Origin: Voacanga thouarsii
Lineage: Eukaryota > Streptophyta > Magnoliopsida > Gentianales > Apocynaceae
Length of the DNA: 64,000 nt
NCBI GenBank assembly: GCA_026120185.1
Contig: JANUWF010003366.1
Location: forward strand, 2,604,001 to 2,668,000
Direction: 5' to 3'
The position numbers were made by a program, and so were the translations under genes. This document shows, one piece after another, positions 13,103 to 23,702 of this stretch (its first letter is position 1; each line of letters opens with the position of its first letter). The notes below the pieces were generated by a model. The model had not been told where the DNA came from. It did not search any database and saw only the letters and a program-made list of their open reading frames with translations.

Positions 13103-13250
13103 TTTCAGTGGTCCCCAATCGAAACTCCTTACTCCTTACAACTTCTATTTTCTTCAAAATTCTACTGCTTGAGCAATTCATCGGTCTTTTATCTTCTTGC
13201 CTTAATTCCCTGCAAACTGTGAATTTCCTTTTGGTAAAAGTAACGTCACA

Positions 13251-16224
13251 ATGGTAACCCCTATCGATAAGAATATTCTGTCCTTGGTCCAAGCCGATGC
13301 TAGGCTGTTTGCCTTGGGTCCGCGCCTCCTGCCTGCCGAGGTTACCGTTGAACACCTGCAGTTTGTCTTGCCGGCTGATTTCACATTCCCTCTGCAATAG
13401 GACACTTTCACAACCGCCAATCTTCCCTCTTCTTTCCGCCATTGGTCCCCCAAACTCAAAAATTACCGAGAATGGCGAGATCGCTGCTACGCCCAATTTG
13501 GGGCTATCTGGGCGTAATGGGGAATTTCGAACGCCATCATGATAACCGACTTTGAGATGGCGTTTGACCGTAATCTGTTTGCCGCTGTCCTTCCCTTTTG
13601 GTCTTCGATGATTAACGGCTTCATCTTCCCGCACGGGATGTTTTCTCCCACTATTCTTAACATCTGCACCATTCTCGGCTTCCGATGTGAAGGCGATGAG
13701 ATTCCGAGGCTTCATGACGAGGAAAATTTGCCAGCCGTCGAGGCTCGTCTGGACAAGGCCTCCTCTTCATACGGCAACTTCATCAGCGCTCAACGAAGGG
13801 TGGAGGACACTCCTTCAAACCAAGAGCAAGTGGCCTTCCTATGGCTTTGGCTGTGTAAGTATATCATTTGTTCCCATTTTGCTGGTATCAGCAATGAGTA
13901 CCGATACTATGTATCGGCTCTCTTACGGAGCAAGAGGTACTGTGACCTTGCCTCTCTGGTCCTCGCCTTCGTCTATCACACCATCAATCAGCTGATGGTT
14001 GCCCCTTGCCTTCGGGAAAGACCCGACCAACCTAGGGGACCTACTCTGGATTGTCCAGCTCTGGTTGTATCAATATTTGCCCAATTTTGGCATTAGTCGA
14101 CTCGCAGGTACCCAAGCAGACTCTTCTGAATAGGCGACCGGCTATCGGCTCCTTCGGGTCCCCATAAATTCTGCCTCTACCGAAACCATCGTCTCGTACC
14201 TTTATCGATGTCGAGACTTCCATGGCGCCATTTTCTTCCCGTATGCTGCTTGTCAAGAGGGCCCTCTTTGGTTGAAAAGCCTATCGGAAAGCCCCGAGGC
14301 TACACAAGAAACTTTATGGGCCCGAATTCTGTGCCCTCAGGAAATTCTTCTGGGGGCCAAATCTGGAGCTCGGAGTGCTAAGACCTTTTGTGAGCGGTAT
14401 AACTCTCATTGCTTCTCCCGCCAATTCGGGCTGATACAGGACATTCCCATAGATCCAGGGCATGTTTCCTCTTTCTCTGTGAAGCGGGTGTTATCGGCTG
14501 AAGATGTATACACTTTAGCCGAACGCACTCAGGCCATTCTAAGGTCCTTTGAGTTCAAACCCTTCCAAGTGGTGCTGGAGACTTCTCCAAATTTTGATTT
14601 ATGGTGGAGGCTACTGAGTGGGATCCTATTTTCTGCCCCTATAGTTGTCTGGCTTCTGCGAATTCCTGGGCCGGCCACTTCTTTGCCTGAACCACCTTCA
14701 TCTGCTAAGAAAGGAAAACAAGTAAAATACCCTGTAAGACTTGTAATAATGTTGGCCTTACACACTCCCTTGGTGCAGAAAACCACTACTGCTGCTCCTG
14801 TTATCCCGGAGGAGGAAGAAGAAGAGGTTGGGGTTCCGCCCTTGCTCCGTCGATCCAAAAGGAGACATGAAACACTGACTCCTCCTGTTTCCAAGGTTTG
14901 CTTCTGGCAATTCTTATTTTGCTTGGTTCCTCCAATGTTAATTTTTTTTTTTTTTAATAGCATCATCCATTCTGTAGAGACGCAAACAAGTGATAAACCA
15001 TCCCGTTGTTATCGACACTTCTTCTGACTCGAAGGAGGATATTCCGCTCTAATCTTTAGTTGAAAAGGCAGCTGAAAAGACTGCTCATCCGACGACAGAT
15101 ACCCCATTGGCAGAGGCTTCGGCTCCTTCCGTGACCGACGTACCGGCCTCCTTACCCGCGGCAACCCTTCCGTCGGCTGAGCTTCCGACTCCTGAAAGTC
15201 CGTTCTCTGTCCCGCCAAGGCCTGAAAAAAACCAGTGGCTGCAGATGTCGAGACAACGGTGCCTCCCCCCAGTCAGGGGACTAGAGCAACTACTGCTTCC
15301 CCGCCGAAGCTAACATTGGCTTTGGCGTTGGACTTCCTTGAAGGCCTCATCGGGGCTTCCCTGCCTACTGAGAAGATCACTCTGGACAATATGAGTCGTG
15401 CCCTTCTGCAGATTGTTCAGTCAGCCGACCCCGACATGCCCCCTGTACTTCGAGACCTGGTAATTGGGTGTCTGGGGCAAATGCGTTTCACTAGTCGCTT
15501 CTTATTTTATATGCAACACCATCGGGACGAAGCCCATAACCAGTTAGAGCTCCTGAAGTTGCATCGAGAAAACGCAGCATTTGTAGAAAAAGATCGCCGG
15601 GAATTCACGGGTCAACTTACACTTTTGCGAGCTAATATTGTGGAAGGCAAAGGGAAGATTGAATGACTCGAACGCTAAATATCTGAACTCCAGGAAGAGC
15701 TTGCCTCTGAGAAAAAGGCTTTGGAGCAGCAACTTGTATCAGAGATAGGGCTTTAGGCAACAGTCAAGGCCATTGATGACTCCCTTTGTCAGCATGATGA
15801 TGAACGGCTAATGTTGGAGGCGGAAGAAGAACTGCTTGAGGCTGAATTATCAAACTCAACTGCCCTGCTGAACGAGATGAGGTCCGGATAGGACCGCTTT
15901 ATGGCTGCGCTGAACAAGGCTTTACACCCTTCGCCTTCTGACGAAGCAGGCCCTTCTGGAACTCAAACTGAAGATACTACCCCTTCGGTGGCCGAAACAG
16001 GGGTTCAAGAGATGTTTGCTAAAGAGGTGGCCCGACCTTCTGAAAGAGGAGCAGAAATGGAGGCTGAGATGGCTGAAGAAGAATTCTCAGTTCCCGATTT
16101 GCAGCCAACGGAAGCTGCCATGATGCCTAGCCTGGCGTCTGTCGAGTCAGAAGATCTAAATCGGCTGGCGATTGTTCCTTATCGGCCAACACTATTGCCC
16201 CCACCCCCTTCCGATGATAGCTAA
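13251..16224 (+). pseudogene. Antisense gene inside the Tat element: plant mobile domain (PMD) protein with coiled-coil tail
   Basis: The gene lies on the strand opposite to gag-pol, between integrase and 3' LTR. It starts at ATG 13251 (MVTPIDKNIL) and ends at 16222-16224. The N-terminal half resembles the aminotransferase-like plant mobile domain: YREWRDRCYAQFGAIW, then FWSSMINGFIFPHGMFSPTI and NICTILGF, then RYYVSALLRSKRY and CFSRQFGLIQDIP. A basic, acidic and proline-rich linker follows, including LLRRSKRR, then a helical coiled-coil segment (about 15480-15760) and an acidic tail. An intron of 82 bp (14896-14977, AAG|GTTTGC to CTGTAG) has a T-rich 3' end; splicing joins SK to RRKQV in frame. 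Decay: stops at 13398, 13515, 14131 and later, a frameshift near 14090 and one in an A run near 15228. PMD is known both in host MAIN-like proteins and in plant transposons; the role of this copy is unknown. Confidence 0.8.
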
Positions 16225-16451
16225 TTTCTCTTGTAATGGCACTTACGGCTATCTGATCGGCCTCTTGTGATCAACTCTATATATTAGGCCAACAAGTTTT
16301 ACTCAAGATGTTTTTTTTTTTTTTTACTCGCTAGCCCCTTCCTAGAACGTCGGATAGTACCGCTTCAAAAACTTACCGTTAATTGCTTTACCTGCTTCCT
16401 TTCCATCGGGTGTCATTAGGCAGTAAGCTCCTCCACCAAAAACTTGTGTTA

Positions 16452-19400
16452 CTAAGAATGGGCCTTCCCAGGATGCGGACCACTTACCGTACTTTGGATC
16501 TTTTGGAGCAGTGGGGAGAATAGTCTTTCATACCATGTCTCCTTCTTGAAAACTCCTTTCTCGAACTTTCCAATTGTACGCCCTTGCCACCTTCTCCTTG
16601 TGTTGTTTGATATTCTCCAAAGCAACCCTACGGTCCATCTCAACTTGGTCTAGGCTTAGGGCTATGGCCATCTGATAATCTTCAAGTCATTAGACCATGC
16701 TGGTAGGCTATCCGGGCTGACTGCAATGATATCTCAACAGGTAACACCGCACCCTACCAATAAGTTAGCCTAAACGGGGTGAATCCAATTGCAGTTTTAG
16801 CAGCATTCCGATGGGCCCACAATACCTCCTGCAACGTCTCATGCCATTTTCTTGTATTGTCTTCTACTGCCTTACGGATCATGCTGATTAAGGTTATGTT
16901 CGTTGTCTCTACTTGTCCATTGGCCTGTGCATAATAAGGAGAAGAGTGAAGCAACTTGACTTTAAACTGTGTTAGGAAATTACATACCTAGTCCCCCGTA
17001 AACATCGTTCCTTAATCCGTTGTTATTGTCTCTGGGATTCCGAAACGGAATAGAATGCTTTGTCGGAGGAAGTTGATGACTGCTGTTTGTGTCACGTTGG
17101 TTAATGGTTGCGCCTCCACCCATTTGGTGAAGTAATCTGTTGCCACTAATATGAATGAATGCCTTTTTGCTGAAGGTGGATAGATTTTTCCGATGATGTC
17201 CAGGACCCATCTACGGAAAGGCCATGGTTTAATGATCGGATGCAGTTCCGTGGAAGGCGCGTGCAATAAAGGGCCATACTTTTGGCAAACTTTACAACTA
17301 ATCGCATAAGCATTACAATCTGTAGTCATTGACGGCTAAAAGAAACCATGGCATTAAAGCGTCCACTTCAGCTTTGGGCCCGCCTGATGTGCTCCACATA
17401 AACCTTCGTGTACCTCTGCCATAGCCTGTAAGGCTTCCTCCTTAGAGAGACACTTTAAGAGGATTTCGGTGTGACTTCGCCGAAACAAATCATTGCCTAC
17501 CAATGTAAAGCTGAGGGCTTTTCGTTTCACTTCTCGCGACCCTTGTCCAGTCGGATTTCTCAAATAGTCAACAATCTCCTGTTGCCAATCTTCCTGATAC
17601 TCTATCTCTGCTATCTGTTGGCACATTACTGCTTTCCTAAAACCTGACGCTAGCTGAGCTAGACGATTAGCACTCTGGTTTTCTGCCCTGGGAACATGAA
17701 CTAGGGTGACCTCCAAGAAATGCTGAAGTAGCCCTTTTACCTCCTGTAACTTATCTGAAAGCAACGGATTAGCACATTTATAATCTCCTACTACTTGTTG
17801 GATAACTACTTGAGAATCACTTACAACTCTAACTGCTCAAGCTTCGAGTGCTTTCAAGATCCGCAATCCTAACAAGAGGGCATCATATTCCGCCTGATTA
17901 TTAGTTGTCCCCTTCTTGAACTTAAAGTGGACCTTGCCCTACTGTCCATTCTAAGACTCAAAGACCAGACCAATACCAACCTTCTACTGGGTACTTGAGC
18001 CGTCAAATTGTAAAACCCATGGTTTCAAAAAAATGTACCTCTGTAGCTTGTCTGCCTCTGTTTATGGTATCTCTAGAAAAGGATGCTCAGCTAAAAAATC
18101 TACAATTACTTGTCCTTTTATAGCCCTCAGTGGCATGTAAGTTAGAGAAAAAGCATGTAATTTGACCGCCCATTTCATAAGTCGCCCATTCAGTAAAGGG
18201 CGATTCAACAAAAGTTTGATTAAATCTACCTTGCATAGGATACGTACCTCCCTAAATAACAAGTAATGCTCTAGCTTTGTGCATGCATAGTGAAGAGATA
18301 AGCATAGCTTTTCAATAGGGGTGTATCTGGTCTCTATATCCGATATATTTCGGCTAAGATAGTATACTGCTCTTTTTATCCCCTACTGGTCATCCTGAGC
18401 CAATAAACTGCCGATAGATCCTACTGTTGCTGAGATATACAACTTCATAGGGGACTGGTCATGTGGAGGAGCTAACACCGGTGGATGTGATAAAGCTACC
18501 TTTATTTGCTCAAACGCTCTTTGATGCTCAGGCTGCCAGATAAACTCTTGAGATGACTTTAAACGTAACAAGGAAGAAAATACATTTTGTTTACCTGCAG
18601 CGTTTGCCAAAAAATGCCGTAAAAAATTTATCTTCCCCAAGAAACTTTGCAACTCTTTCTTCATCTGAGGTGGTCTTGCCTGTAGAATGTCTCGAGCCTT
18701 ATTCTGATCTATTTCGATCCCCCTCTAGTGCACTAAGAACCTAAGGAAATTCCCACCCGTAACTCCAAAAACGCATTTAGCCGGATTGATTTTCAAATGG
18801 TGCTAACGCATCCGAAGGAATGCTTGTTCCAAATCAACTTAGTGCTGTAGGAACATGGGAGACTTTACGACCAAATCGTCTATGTAGACTTCCATGGTGC
18901 TGCCGATAAGGTCATGGAAAATGAGATTCATGGCCCGTTGAAAGGTGGCCCCAGCGTTCTTCGGGCCAAATGGCATAACTACCCATTCGAAAAAGCCGAT
19001 AGACCCTGGGCAATGGAACGCCGCTTTGTGTGTATCCTCTTCCGCTATAAATATCTGGTTATACCCTGAATAACCGTCCATGAAGCTCAAAAACTGGTTG
19101 CCCGCAGCAGAATCTACTAACATATCTGCCATTGGCATAGCACTCGTCCTTAGGAGTGGCCAAGTTCACGTTTCTGAAGTCTATGCAAACACGTAGTTGT
19201 CCATTCTTCTTAATGACCGACACGATGTTAGATATCCATTCTGCATATCGGCACGTACGGATGAATCCGCACCGAAGTAACCTTTCCACCTTTTCCTTGA
19301 TCCTGGCTAACAATGCAGGAGTAAAGCGTTTTGCTTGTTGTTTATGGGGTTTAAAGCCTTCTTTCACGGGTAGGTGATGTTCCACAATACTTCTGTCCAA

Positions 19401-19499
19401 TCCTAGCATCTCATGATAGTCCCACGCAAAGCAGTCTTTGTACCTGCGAATTAGACATGTTATCTTATCCCTTTGCTCGATTGTTAAATTTAAACTCAC
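16452..19499 (-). pseudogene. Reverse transcriptase, RNase H, second RNase H and integrase of the Tat-type element
   Basis: Minus-strand pol remnant. Reverse transcriptase occupies about 19440-18840; fingers-domain motifs such as CIDFRNVN and the catalytic YIDD are visible. One frameshift lies near 19140. From there a single frame runs to 16754, broken by several stops. RNase H follows (18664-18062, with LQSFLGKINFLRHF at its start), then a second RNase H-like domain (about 18020-17630) with FDGSS, NNQAEYDALLLGL and VSDSQVV. Integrase comes next: CKVCQKYGP in the zinc-binding region, the DDE core from DIIGKIYPP and VATDYFTKWVEAQPL to ANGQVETTN. The last segment (16643-16452) is in another frame. 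The two RNase H domains in tandem are diagnostic for Tat. Confidence 0.88.
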
Positions 19500-19589
19500 C
19501 TTGGCTGTTCTGTTTTCTCCCGCTTCCCCTATGTCTACTTCTATTAACGGATCTTGAGCAACGAAGCCAAGAGCTCGTCAGAACTCTGG

Positions 19590-20396
19590 CTATTCTGGTC
19601 GTAGGCCGCTTGGTTCCTCAGTAATGATCAAGTTATGAGCTATCGTCAGCTTGGCGTATTGGCTTGGATTAAATGTCAGATGATAAAACAGAGCCTCGTT
19701 CATGTGGATTTTGGCTGAAAACGGATTAGGATCAGCTGGGATTTGCTCTACTTGCTTTTCATCCCAGATCAGCATCATCTGGTGTAAAGTGGATGGTACG
19801 CAGCGATTTGCATGAATCCAATCCCTACCCAATAAAACGGAATAAGTTGGCTTTGCCTCAATTATAAAAAAGACCGTTTTACTGGTCTTGGACCCGACTG
19901 TGACTTCACAAGTGATCACACCTTCTGCCGCAACTACTTCTTCAGTGAAATTAACCATCTGTACATCAATAGGGGACAAATCCAACTTATCTTTTCCCAG
20001 TCGTCTCAAGGTAGAGAAAGGCACTACATTTAAAACAGCTCCACCATCAACAAAAACCCGAGTAAGTGGCTTGCCATTGACATGCGCTTTGATGTACAGG
20101 GGCCTGAGATGGTTAGTGTTTTGGGCTGTTGGAATGGGAAAAAGCATCCCCTCTGGGGGAATTTGGACATCTACCAGCTCCATTGCGGCTCTTTCCTCAG
20201 TATGAAAATCTTCTTCAATGGACTCTTGACGAGAGGCAGCTCGGAAACTTGATGGCAGGATGTTGAGCATGTTTTGACCATTATCAGGGGCTGGTTGTTC
20301 TTTAACCAAAGCATTAATCAGCTGCCTCTGTTGTGCCCGCTTCCGCTGTTCCTGTCTTTTTTGGGACTTTGATAGTCGGGAACAGCAGCCAGGCAT
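19590..20396 (-). pseudogene. Protease region of the Tat-type element
   Basis: An open segment of 268 codons in the same frame as gag. Residues near the middle contain FVDGGAVLNVVP, the aspartic protease active-site block (Asp at the usual D[ST]G position, here DGG), followed by LGRDWIHANRC, the typical flap/end motif of gypsy proteases. It is separated from gag by one stop-containing stretch (20397-20510) and from the reverse transcriptase by a stop near 19590. Confidence 0.85.
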
Positions 20397-20510
20397 AAAT
20401 GTCTCATTTTAAGGAACCTGTACTGTTAGTTTTCCTTCTTTGCCATGAAAATGTGCCGCAAAAGAGGGAGGAAATAAGCGGGTAAAAACTGACGGTTTAC
20501 CATCCAATCT

Positions 20511-22460
20511 CTAGAACGCTTGTTTTATCTCCCCAAACTTCTTGTTTCCTATATGTTCGTGCTGTTTTCCACATATTGTTTGCAGCATGTGTGCATCAGC
20601 TAATGGAAATGGATCTGTGTCTACCAAAGTCTCTTTTTTGTCTACAAACTTCAATCTTCCATCCTGGATAGCCTTCTGAATGACGTTCCTGAAAATAATA
20701 CAACTGTTAGTGCTATGCGAGAAAGAGTTGTGCCATTTACAATACCTTTTTCCTTTCAATTCTTCCGAGCTGGGGATCTTGTGTCCATAAGCCAGACGAT
20801 TCTGCTTATCTGCCACTAGTTGGTCAAAGATTTGTTCGGCTTTTGAGACGTCGAACGAATAGGAAGGTCCTGCTGTGGCAATTTCCTCCTTTTCTTTGCC
20901 GGGTTTCAAGTGAGGACACATATAGGATGCACCCTTTACCAATTCCGCTGCCATCACCTCTATAGCCTGGTCATCGTCTTCCTCATTAGTATCATCTATA
21001 ACGGATATCATTGTCTGACCATGAGAGAATTTTACGGAGCGCCTCTTCTCTTTCTCCTTGATCATCTCCTCTATTCTGACAGCGTGAGACAATAGCCGGG
21101 ACAAATCTGAGAAATCTTGGAGAAAGAGTCGTTCTTTGAGCTGCGGATGCATCCTGCTAATAGCAATTTTTGCGCATTCTGTTTCAGTCAATTGGGTTGT
21201 ACATTTGGACTTAGTTTGCCAGAAACGTTCAATAAAATCCGCCATATCTTCTGATCCCTTTTGTCTAATGGCCAACAAGTCTGCGATAGAAACTTCTGGC
21301 ACCGGCTTAAAGAAGCGTTGGTGGAACATTCTCTCCATATCAGCCCATGAGTATACAGAATTAGGAACTAGATTGGCACACCAAGTGAATGCCGCTCCTG
21401 TCAGAGATAATGAAAACAATTATAACTTATGCGATTCATTGTTTCCCAACTCGCCGCATTGTGCCGTGAATCTTCCAATGTGTTCTATGGTAGACTTATT
21501 GTCTTCACCGGAAAATGTTGAAAATTTTGGCAGTTTGTAACCTTGAGGAAATACCGCCATGGCATCCATCCACTCAGGGTAAGGTTTTTGGTATACGAGC
21601 CGATCTCGTGATTGTCGCCGGAATGTTTCCACTCCCACATCCACCAATTGGTACAGCTGTTGAAACTGAGGTGATGGACTTTGCATGACGGGTCTAGGAC
21701 CCTGTCCTATAGGCGGTTCAGTACTTCCAATCCCTTGCCCTGAGTTAACCGTTGTGAGTGCCAGGTATGAAGGAGGATAAGGGACAGAGTAATTCGGCTG
21801 CCCCTCAACGGGTGGCATGCTTCCCCTAACCAGGTTCGGAACTGTTTCATGCATCGACGGTAACCCTATTAACGGGACTGGAGTTGTGCCTGGAAACACT
21901 TCTATTGGTAACGTATTTTGAGCCATCACTCCTGGCACTTGATGCCCCCCGGTAGCAGGGAAACCCATTTCTCTTCGCAGGAGGTGTACTGAGCCATGAG
22001 AGGGTGCACCATCAGCCGATGGCATAGGGTATGCAGAGGCTATGTTTGTTCCTGGTGCATGGTACCCCGATGGCTAAACAAAGGTTTGTGTATTTTGCCT
22101 TTGCGCAAATTGTTGAAACTCATTCTGAAGCAGAGGTCGAAAGATAGCAGCAAACTGTGGAATAAACCCCTGTAAGAGTTCGCCAGTACACTGTTCCATA
22201 GTATGTCGAATGGCAGTTAACGAGGTGGACAACGACTGAGATGCCGATGGTGGGGGCGAGGACTGACCCCCTTGCTCCACTGAAGTACCCTGAGTACCAC
22301 TGGTAGTAGTAACTGAGGGGTTAAAGACTCCCTGGAGAGCACGGACTGGGGGTTGCTCGGATGTCTCCGGTGCCTGTGGCTGTTGTGAATTATTTGCCAT
22401 TGTTCGCCCTGACCGCAATAGCATGCGACTACTAACCTCTGGTCCCACTGGGTGTGTCAA
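20511..22460 (-). pseudogene. gag of the Tat-type element
   Basis: One minus-strand frame of 650 codons starting MTHPVGPEVS, interrupted by in-frame stops at 22074 and 21420 and ending at 20511. The N-terminal third is rich in Pro, Ser and Gln. A retrotransposon gag (capsid) domain follows from about 21480 to 20900, with the typical motifs FTWCANLVPNS, FHQRFF and the ADLLAIRQ and FIERFW blocks. A CKWHNSFSHSTNSC stretch near 20720 is a Cys/His region typical of this gag class. The gag frame is the same as the downstream protease frame, consistent with a gag-pol polyprotein. Confidence 0.85.
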
Positions 22461-22464
22461 TCTG

Positions 22465-23181
22465 TGTTGCTGTCAAAATAGGGAACCGATGCAAACGAAA
22501 ATCAGCTTCGTATCCGACAAACACAAACGATCCGATGTGGTGTAACAGAAAATGGTATCAGATCTTTTTTTAATCAGGGATTGGGTTCCTTGAGCTTACT
22601 ATAGAAAGGGCTCAAGAAGGTCAACTGAGAATGCTAAAAGGAAGGACTTTTCTCGGTGAATAGAATGATATTTGTATTAATTGACTTAATGGAAGATACA
22701 GAAAAAGGTCCAATATTGAAAATATGAACAGAAAGCTGTAAGAAAAGCTGTAAGAAAAACTGTAAACAAGGCTGGTAAAGAGAAGCTGTAACAGAGCAGT
22801 AAGAAAACTGTAAAGAATTAAGATTCTAGACTAGAAAGGTGGAAATGATGATGAGGTAAAAGAAAATTAAATTTTGCTGGTTGATGGTTTGATTTGTTGT
22901 TCTTGATTCTGGGCGACGCTCCACATTTTATACTTGCTGTAAATAAGCCACTAACAGATCGTAGAGTTTCTTTCGGCCAAAGAATGCTTCCACCAATCGT
23001 GCAGAATTCCTTGCGCTGAAAGATCAGGAATCTGTTTTCCTTCTTATCGGTTCCGTAGTGCCGATGTTGACCATGGCCATCAGCTGCTTGAAATGTTGAC
23101 TTCATCAGCTCGTCCCAATTTGTCCAATCGGCATCGATTCAAAGTAGCCGTTATGTCGGCTGGGCAAAATTGACGTCAACA
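22465..23181 (-). repeat. 5' LTR of the Tat-type element
   Basis: A 717-bp LTR, TGTTGCTGTC to GACGTCAACA on the plus strand, followed by the target duplication gttat. It differs from its partner at 12213-12916 by scattered substitutions and a short duplication around gctgtaagaaaa (about 22736-22760). It contains the bZIP-type palindrome TGACGTCA at 23171-23178. Confidence 0.92.
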
Positions 23182-23186
23182 GTTAT

Positions 23187-23650
23187 ACACTAATACAATT
23201 TTCATTCTCTAAAATATCTTTACAAATTTCCACATATGTTATGACAATTGGCAACACGACAAGCACAAATAAACAAATCAGAGATAATGTAGCCATCTTT
23301 CACATAGGAAAGCACATTAACCTTAGCCATAGTAATAACTAACAAAGCAAGACTTTAAAAGTGTAGTGTAATATAAGATCATCGCCTCCATTGAATGTAA
23401 ATATTTTTAAAATTATAATTGAATTTTAATTTTGTATACAATTTTGAATTTATATATGCAAATATTTTTATTTCTATTGAAACTTTAGAAAGATTTATAA
23501 TTTCTTGCAGAAATAATATCATTAATTTTGATTTTAAATTTAAAAGGAGCCAATAATTACAATACATATTAGTAAATATAATTTTATTGTTAACCTGTTT
23601 TGTTTGGGTGAAAGAGAAGTACTATATGATTGTTATACTCATTGTATATA
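23187..23650. other. Spacer between Tat element and putative Helitron end
   Basis: AT-rich sequence with no recognised gene. It starts right after the gttat target duplication and ends at the A flanking the CTAG terminus at 23651. Confidence 0.4.
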
Positions 23651-23702
23651 CTAGGTTGTTGCCCATAATATATTGTTTTTTTTAAATTATAAATATATTA
23701 TG
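23651..23702 (-). other. Helitron-like 3' terminus with hairpin
   Basis: CTAG at 23651-23654, flanked by A on the plus strand (T on the minus strand). Going inward: 9 nt, then CATAATATATT, a 17-nt loop, then its exact complement AATATATTATG. The stem is 11 bp with one G-C pair at the base. Spacing and order fit a Helitron 3' end; the AT-rich stem is weaker than usual. Confidence 0.5.

Larger units (their letters stand above)
12213..23181 (-). mobile_element. Ty3/gypsy LTR retrotransposon, Tat-type, with an antisense PMD gene
   Basis: A complete 10,969-bp element on the minus strand, flanked by the perfect 5-bp target duplication gttat (12208-12212 and 23182-23186). Order along the minus strand: 5' LTR (22465-23181), gag, protease, reverse transcriptase, RNase H, a second RNase H-like domain, integrase, then about 3.3 kb containing a plus-strand gene, then 3' LTR (12213-12916). 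The second RNase H plus a large region between integrase and 3' LTR identifies the Tat group. All sense genes are broken by stops and at least two frameshifts, so the copy is not autonomous. Hand alignment of the first ~210 LTR bases shows about 14 differences, so the insertion is not recent. Confidence 0.92.

Noticed and set aside
13086..13715. 209-codon minus-strand open frame in the Tat element
   Set aside because: It is the opposite-strand shadow of the antisense PMD gene; the plus strand carries the recognisable domain.
14529..14966. 145-codon minus-strand open frame
   Set aside because: It lies opposite the PMD gene linker and intron and has no domain.
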